Made by a program: the position numbers and the translations under genes. The notes below the pieces were generated by a model. It did no database searches and was not told the DNA's origin. It saw nothing but the letters and a program-made list of their open reading frames with translations. From assembly GCF_000278255.1 (NCBI RefSeq), contig NZ_JH725081.1:224484-288483 (forward strand): a stretch of DNA of 64,000 nt, written 5' to 3'. The DNA comes from Bartonella melophagi K-2C. GTDB lineage: Bacteria; Pseudomonadota; Alphaproteobacteria; Rhizobiales; Rhizobiaceae. This document shows, in pieces, positions 60,610 to 64,000 of this stretch (position 1 is the stretch's first letter; each line of letters starts with the position of its first letter).

Positions 60610-63595
60610 AAGGCAGAATGAGATAAATAGTCTTTTTGCGCAAACGTCGTTTCTGTATGGTGGAAATGCAGATTATATAGATCAGCTTTATGCCGAATAT
60701 GAAAAAAATCCCACTAATGTGGATGAACAATGGCGTACTTTTTTTGAGAGTTTTCAGGACAATAAAGAAGATGTTATTAAAAATGCTGAAGGGGCAACAT
60801 GGCGACGTAGTCATTGGCCGTTAAAGGCAAGTGGGGAGTTGGTTTGTGCTTTAGATGGCGATTGGTCTGCTCTTGAAAAGCATTTAGGTGATAAATTAAA
60901 GCAAAAAGCCGCTGTACAAAAAGGGGCGGCTTCTAGCAAACAAGATATTATTCAGGCGACTCGAGATTCTATTCAGGCGCTTATAATGATCCGTGCTTAT
61001 CGGACACATGGGCATCTTCGTGCACGGCTTGATCCACTCCAACTAGCAGAAAAATCTGAGGATTATAAAGAACTGTCTCCAGAGACTTATGGTTTTAGTT
61101 CTGCAGATTATGAGCGCCCGATTTTTATTGATAATGTGTTAGGGTTAGAGTACGCAACTATTCCCCAGATACTTGAGATTCTCAATCGTGTTTATTGTTC
61201 AACAATTGGTGTGGAATATATGCATATTTCTGATCCTGCTCAGAAAGCGTGGATTCAAGAGCGTATTGAGGGGCAAGATAAACAGAGTGCTTTCACAAAG
61301 GAAGACAAAAAAGCTATTCTTAGCAAGCTCATAGAAGCGGAAGGTTTTGAGCAGTTTTTGGATACAAAATATAAAGGAGCAAAGCGTTTCGGTCTTGATG
61401 GTGGTGAGGCGCTTATTCCTGCTCTTGAGCAAATTATTAAGTGTGGAAATGCTTTAGGTGTGCAGGAAATTCTTATTGGAATGGCTCACCGTGGCCGTTT
61501 AAATGTTCTTTCACAAGTTCTGGCAAAACCGCACCGGGCTATTTTTCATGAATTTAAAGGTGGCTCTTATAAGCCTGATGATGTGGCAGGATCGGGTGAT
61601 GTAAAATATCACCTAGGAGCTTCAGTTGACCGTGAAATTAATGGTCAAAAGGTTCATTTATCGCTTTTATCCAATCCATCTCATCTTGAAATTATTGATC
61701 CGGTTGTTATTGGGAAAGCGCGCGCTAAACAAGATAAACTTATTGGTCCTACACGCACTGATGTTGTTCCATTAAGTGAACGTTCAAAAGTAATGCCTGT
61801 GTTAATTCATGGTGATGCAGCTTTTGCGGGGCAAGGAGTTCTTCAGGAAACTTTTGGTCTTTCAGGTTTAAAAGGTTATAGTGTTGCGGGTTCTGTCCAT
61901 GTAATTGTCAATAATCAGATTGGATTTACAACTAATCCGCGCTTTTCGCGCTCTTCATCTTATTCATCGGATATTGCAAAGATGATTGGTGCACCAATTT
62001 TTCATGTGAATGGTGATGATCCTGAAGCGGTTGTTTTTGCGGCAAAAATAGCAACAGAGTTCCGTCAAACCTTTCATAAGCCGGTGGTGATTGATATGTT
62101 CTGTTATCGCCGTTATGGACATAATGAGGGCGATGAGCCTTCTTTCACGCAACCTCTTATGTATAAAGCAATTCGTAACCACAAGACAACAGTTCAACTT
62201 TATAGTGACCAGTTGGTAGAGCAAGGAGTTGTTGGTTTAGAAGAAATTGAGCAACAAAAGAAAAAATGGCGTGATAAGCTTGAGGTTGAATTTGAAGCAG
62301 GTGCTTCTTATAATCCTGATAAAGCTGATTGGCTTGATGGAAATTGGTCAGGCTTGAAAGCGGCTAGTGATACTGAAGAACAGTGTTGTGGTGCAACAGG
62401 CGTTGAGTTAAAAACTTTAAAGGAAATTGGACAAAAGCTTGTCGAGGTTCCATCAAGTTTTCATGTTCATAAAACTATTCAGCGTTTTTTAAACAATCGT
62501 GCTAAAATGTTTGAGACCGGTGAGGGAATTGATTGGGCAACAGCCGAAGCTTTAGCTTTTGGTTCACTTTGTTTAGAGGGAACACCAATTCGTCTTTCTG
62601 GTGAAGATGTTGAACGTGGGACCTTTTCGCAACGTCATTCAGTTCTTTATGACCAAGAAAATGAAACACGTTATATTCCTTTGAACAATTTACAAAAAGA
62701 GCAAGCACTTTATGAAGTTGTAAATTCCATGCTCTCTGAAGAAGCGGTTCTTGGTTTTGAGTATGGATATTCACTTGCTGAACCACGTGGTTTAACGCTT
62801 TGGGAAGCACAATTTGGTGATTTTGCTAATGGTGCACAGGTCATTTTTGATCAATTTATTTCATCTGCAGAGCATAAATGGCTTCGTATGTCTGGTCTTG
62901 TTTGTTTGTTACCTCATGGTTTTGAGGGTCAAGGACCAGAGCATTCTTCGGCACGTTTGGAGCGTTATCTTCAACTTTGTGCGGAAGATAATATGCAGGT
63001 TGCTAATTGTACAACTCCTGCAAATTATTTTCATATTTTACGGAGACAAATTAAACGCGATTTCCGGAAACCATTGATTTTGATGACGCCTAAATCACTT
63101 TTGCGTCATAAGCGAGCGGTTTCTTCTTTAAGCGAAATAGGGCCAAAGACAAATTTCCACTATTTATTGCTTGATGATGCGCAATGTCTTAAAGATTCTG
63201 CGATTAAATTACAAAAAGATGATAAGATCCACCGTGTTGTTCTTTGTACGGGTAAGGTTTATTATGATCTTTATGAGGAGCGTGAAAAAAGGGGAATTGA
63301 TAATGTTTATTTGCTTCGCGTTGAGCAGCTTTATCCTTTTCCAGCGAAAGCTTTAATGGATGTGCTATCACGCTTTTTACAAGCTGAGATTGTTTGGTGC
63401 CAGGAAGAGCCCAAAAATATGGGAGCGTGGTCATTTATTGAGCCTTACTTAGAACAGGTTTTAACCCATATTAATGCAAAATATTCGCGTGCGCGTTATA
63501 CTGGGCGCCCTGCGAGTGCATCGCCAGCTGCTGGATTAATGTCTAAACATCTTGAACAACTTGCCGCGTTTCTTGAAGACGCGTTGGGTTCTTAA
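60605..63595 (+). CDS. sucA: 2-oxoglutarate dehydrogenase E1 component
   Basis: SucA is the thiamine-diphosphate-dependent E1 of the 2-oxoglutarate dehydrogenase complex. The 996-residue protein begins like other rhizobial SucA (TSFLYGGNADYIDQLY near 16-31). It contains MAHRGRLNVL near 293, the TPP/metal loop GDAAFAGQG near 400 with NNQIGFTTNP near 432, and the C-terminal transketolase domain with GLVCLLPHGFEGQGPEHSSA near 765. It is full-length. sucB follows after 33 bases. Confidence 0.97.
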   Translation: MTRQNEINSLFAQTSFLYGGNADYIDQLYAEYEKNPTNVDEQWRTFFESFQDNKEDVIKNAEGATWRRSHWPLKASGELVCALDGDWSALEKHLGDKLKQKAAVQKGAASSKQDIIQATRDSIQALIMIRAYRTHGHLRARLDPLQLAEKSEDYKELSPETYGFSSADYERPIFIDNVLGLEYATIPQILEILNRVYCSTIGVEYMHISDPAQKAWIQERIEGQDKQSAFTKEDKKAILSKLIEAEGFEQFLDTKYKGAKRFGLDGGEALIPALEQIIKCGNALGVQEILIGMAHRGRLNVLSQVLAKPHRAIFHEFKGGSYKPDDVAGSGDVKYHLGASVDREINGQKVHLSLLSNPSHLEIIDPVVIGKARAKQDKLIGPTRTDVVPLSERSKVMPVLIHGDAAFAGQGVLQETFGLSGLKGYSVAGSVHVIVNNQIGFTTNPRFSRSSSYSSDIAKMIGAPIFHVNGDDPEAVVFAAKIATEFRQTFHKPVVIDMFCYRRYGHNEGDEPSFTQPLMYKAIRNHKTTVQLYSDQLVEQGVVGLEEIEQQKKKWRDKLEVEFEAGASYNPDKADWLDGNWSGLKAASDTEEQCCGATGVELKTLKEIGQKLVEVPSSFHVHKTIQRFLNNRAKMFETGEGIDWATAEALAFGSLCLEGTPIRLSGEDVERGTFSQRHSVLYDQENETRYIPLNNLQKEQALYEVVNSMLSEEAVLGFEYGYSLAEPRGLTLWEAQFGDFANGAQVIFDQFISSAEHKWLRMSGLVCLLPHGFEGQGPEHSSARLERYLQLCAEDNMQVANCTTPANYFHILRRQIKRDFRKPLILMTPKSLLRHKRAVSSLSEIGPKTNFHYLLLDDAQCLKDSAIKLQKDDKIHRVVLCTGKVYYDLYEEREKRGIDNVYLLRVEQLYPFPAKALMDVLSRFLQAEIVWCQEEPKNMGAWSFIEPYLEQVLTHINAKYSRARYTGRPASASPAAGLMSKHLEQLAAFLEDALGS

Positions 63596-63628
63596 CTTAA
63601 TTATTACTCTGACGTATGGAAAAATATT

Positions 63629-64000
63629 ATGGCTAGTGAAATCCGTGTTCCTACTTTGGGCGAATCGGTTACTGAAGCAACAATTGGCAAATGGTTTAAA
63701 CAGTGTGGTGAAGCTGTCGCTGTAGATGAGCCTTTGGTTGAATTAGAAACTGATAAAGTAACGGTTGAAGTTCCTGCACCTGTTACGGGGAAATTATTAG
63801 AAATTCTTGCAAAAGAAGGCGATACAGTTGAAGTGAATGCTCTTTTAGGGTTGATTGAAGCGGGAACTGTTGGTGCTTCGTCATTATCTGCATCTTCTCT
63901 TTCTGCACCAAGCCCGGTTGCAGCGTCTGGACCAGCTTCATCTTCTTTGGGTAGTGCAACGCCTCCTGCTCCTTCGGCAGCAAAATTGATGGCTGAAAAT
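63629..64000 (+). CDS. sucB: 2-oxoglutarate dehydrogenase E2 (dihydrolipoyl succinyltransferase), partial
   Basis: The first 124 codons are in the window and the gene runs off the end. The lipoyl domain starts [19 protein letters not shown] and carries the lipoylated Lys43 in [14 protein letters not shown]. It is followed by a Ser/Ala/Pro-rich swinging linker (about 85-115) and the beginning of the E1/E3-binding domain ([11 protein letters not shown]). Order sucA-sucB and spacing fit the complex. The catalytic domain is outside the window. Confidence 0.95.
   Translation, partial: MASEIRVPTLGESVTEATIGKWFKQCGEAVAVDEPLVELETDKVTVEVPAPVTGKLLEILAKEGDTVEVNALLGLIEAGTVGASSLSASSLSAPSPVAASGPASSSLGSATPPAPSAAKLMAEN

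Overview
The window is a chromosomal segment of a small, AT-rich alphaproteobacterium of the order Rhizobiales, almost certainly a Bartonella species. The protein sequences are of rhizobial/Brucella type (Omp19-like lipoprotein, IalB-family protein, rhizobial-type ParB, MnmG and SucA). The composition is AT-rich, several intergenic stretches are long, biosynthetic genes are decaying, and no hemE lies beside the DUF299 gene; all of this fits a host-restricted, haem-dependent Bartonella. I see no phage, insertion sequence, CRISPR array, rRNA or tRNA. It is core chromosome, and the interest lies in the replication origin, gene relics and altered active sites.

Left part (1-17.2 kb, + strand): an EI24 membrane protein, a trpA fossil, accD-folC, an NDUFA9-like dehydrogenase, an ahcY fossil, a DivL-like kinase with Tyr in place of the phospho-accepting His, a TsaE-sugar kinase fusion, the AddAB recombination nuclease and thioredoxin. 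Middle (17.3-29 kb, mostly - strand): prfC, lysK, a gutted argG, a LysE exporter (+), rlmN, an IalB-like secreted protein, ptsN, an hpf fossil (rpoN is missing), and the lipopolysaccharide transport genes lptB-lptA-lptC. A + strand block follows (28.7-34.5 kb): ihfB, lapA, two RNA methyltransferases, lspA, a Bax-inhibitor protein and an EEP-family hydrolase. Then a - strand block (34.5-41.4 kb): polA, dnaQ, coaE, aroE, maf and the DUF299/PPDK-regulator gene.

At 41.4-42.9 kb lies the best candidate for the chromosomal origin. It is an AT-rich region upstream of the DUF299 gene with clustered DnaA boxes and a CtrA box, and coding strand and base composition switch there. An apparently exact 889-bp direct tandem duplication covers this region, so the DnaA-box cluster and a C-terminally truncated DUF299 gene are present twice. 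On the right the leading-strand block rho-mnmE-mnmG-rsmG-parA-parB (42.9-49.9 kb) follows, with two parS-like palindromes at 45.57 and 47.53 kb.

The last part has a - strand block (a secreted unknown, yciB/ispZ, ftsY, mtaB, dapF), then + strand omp19-like, zapE and the TCA operon mdh-sucC-sucD-sucA-sucB (sucB runs off the end).

Four biosynthetic or regulatory genes (trpA, ahcY, argG, hpf) remain as recognisable wrecks at their ancestral positions, so gene loss can be read directly here. DNA polymerase I keeps its fold, but all three exonuclease aspartates that I could align are asparagine.
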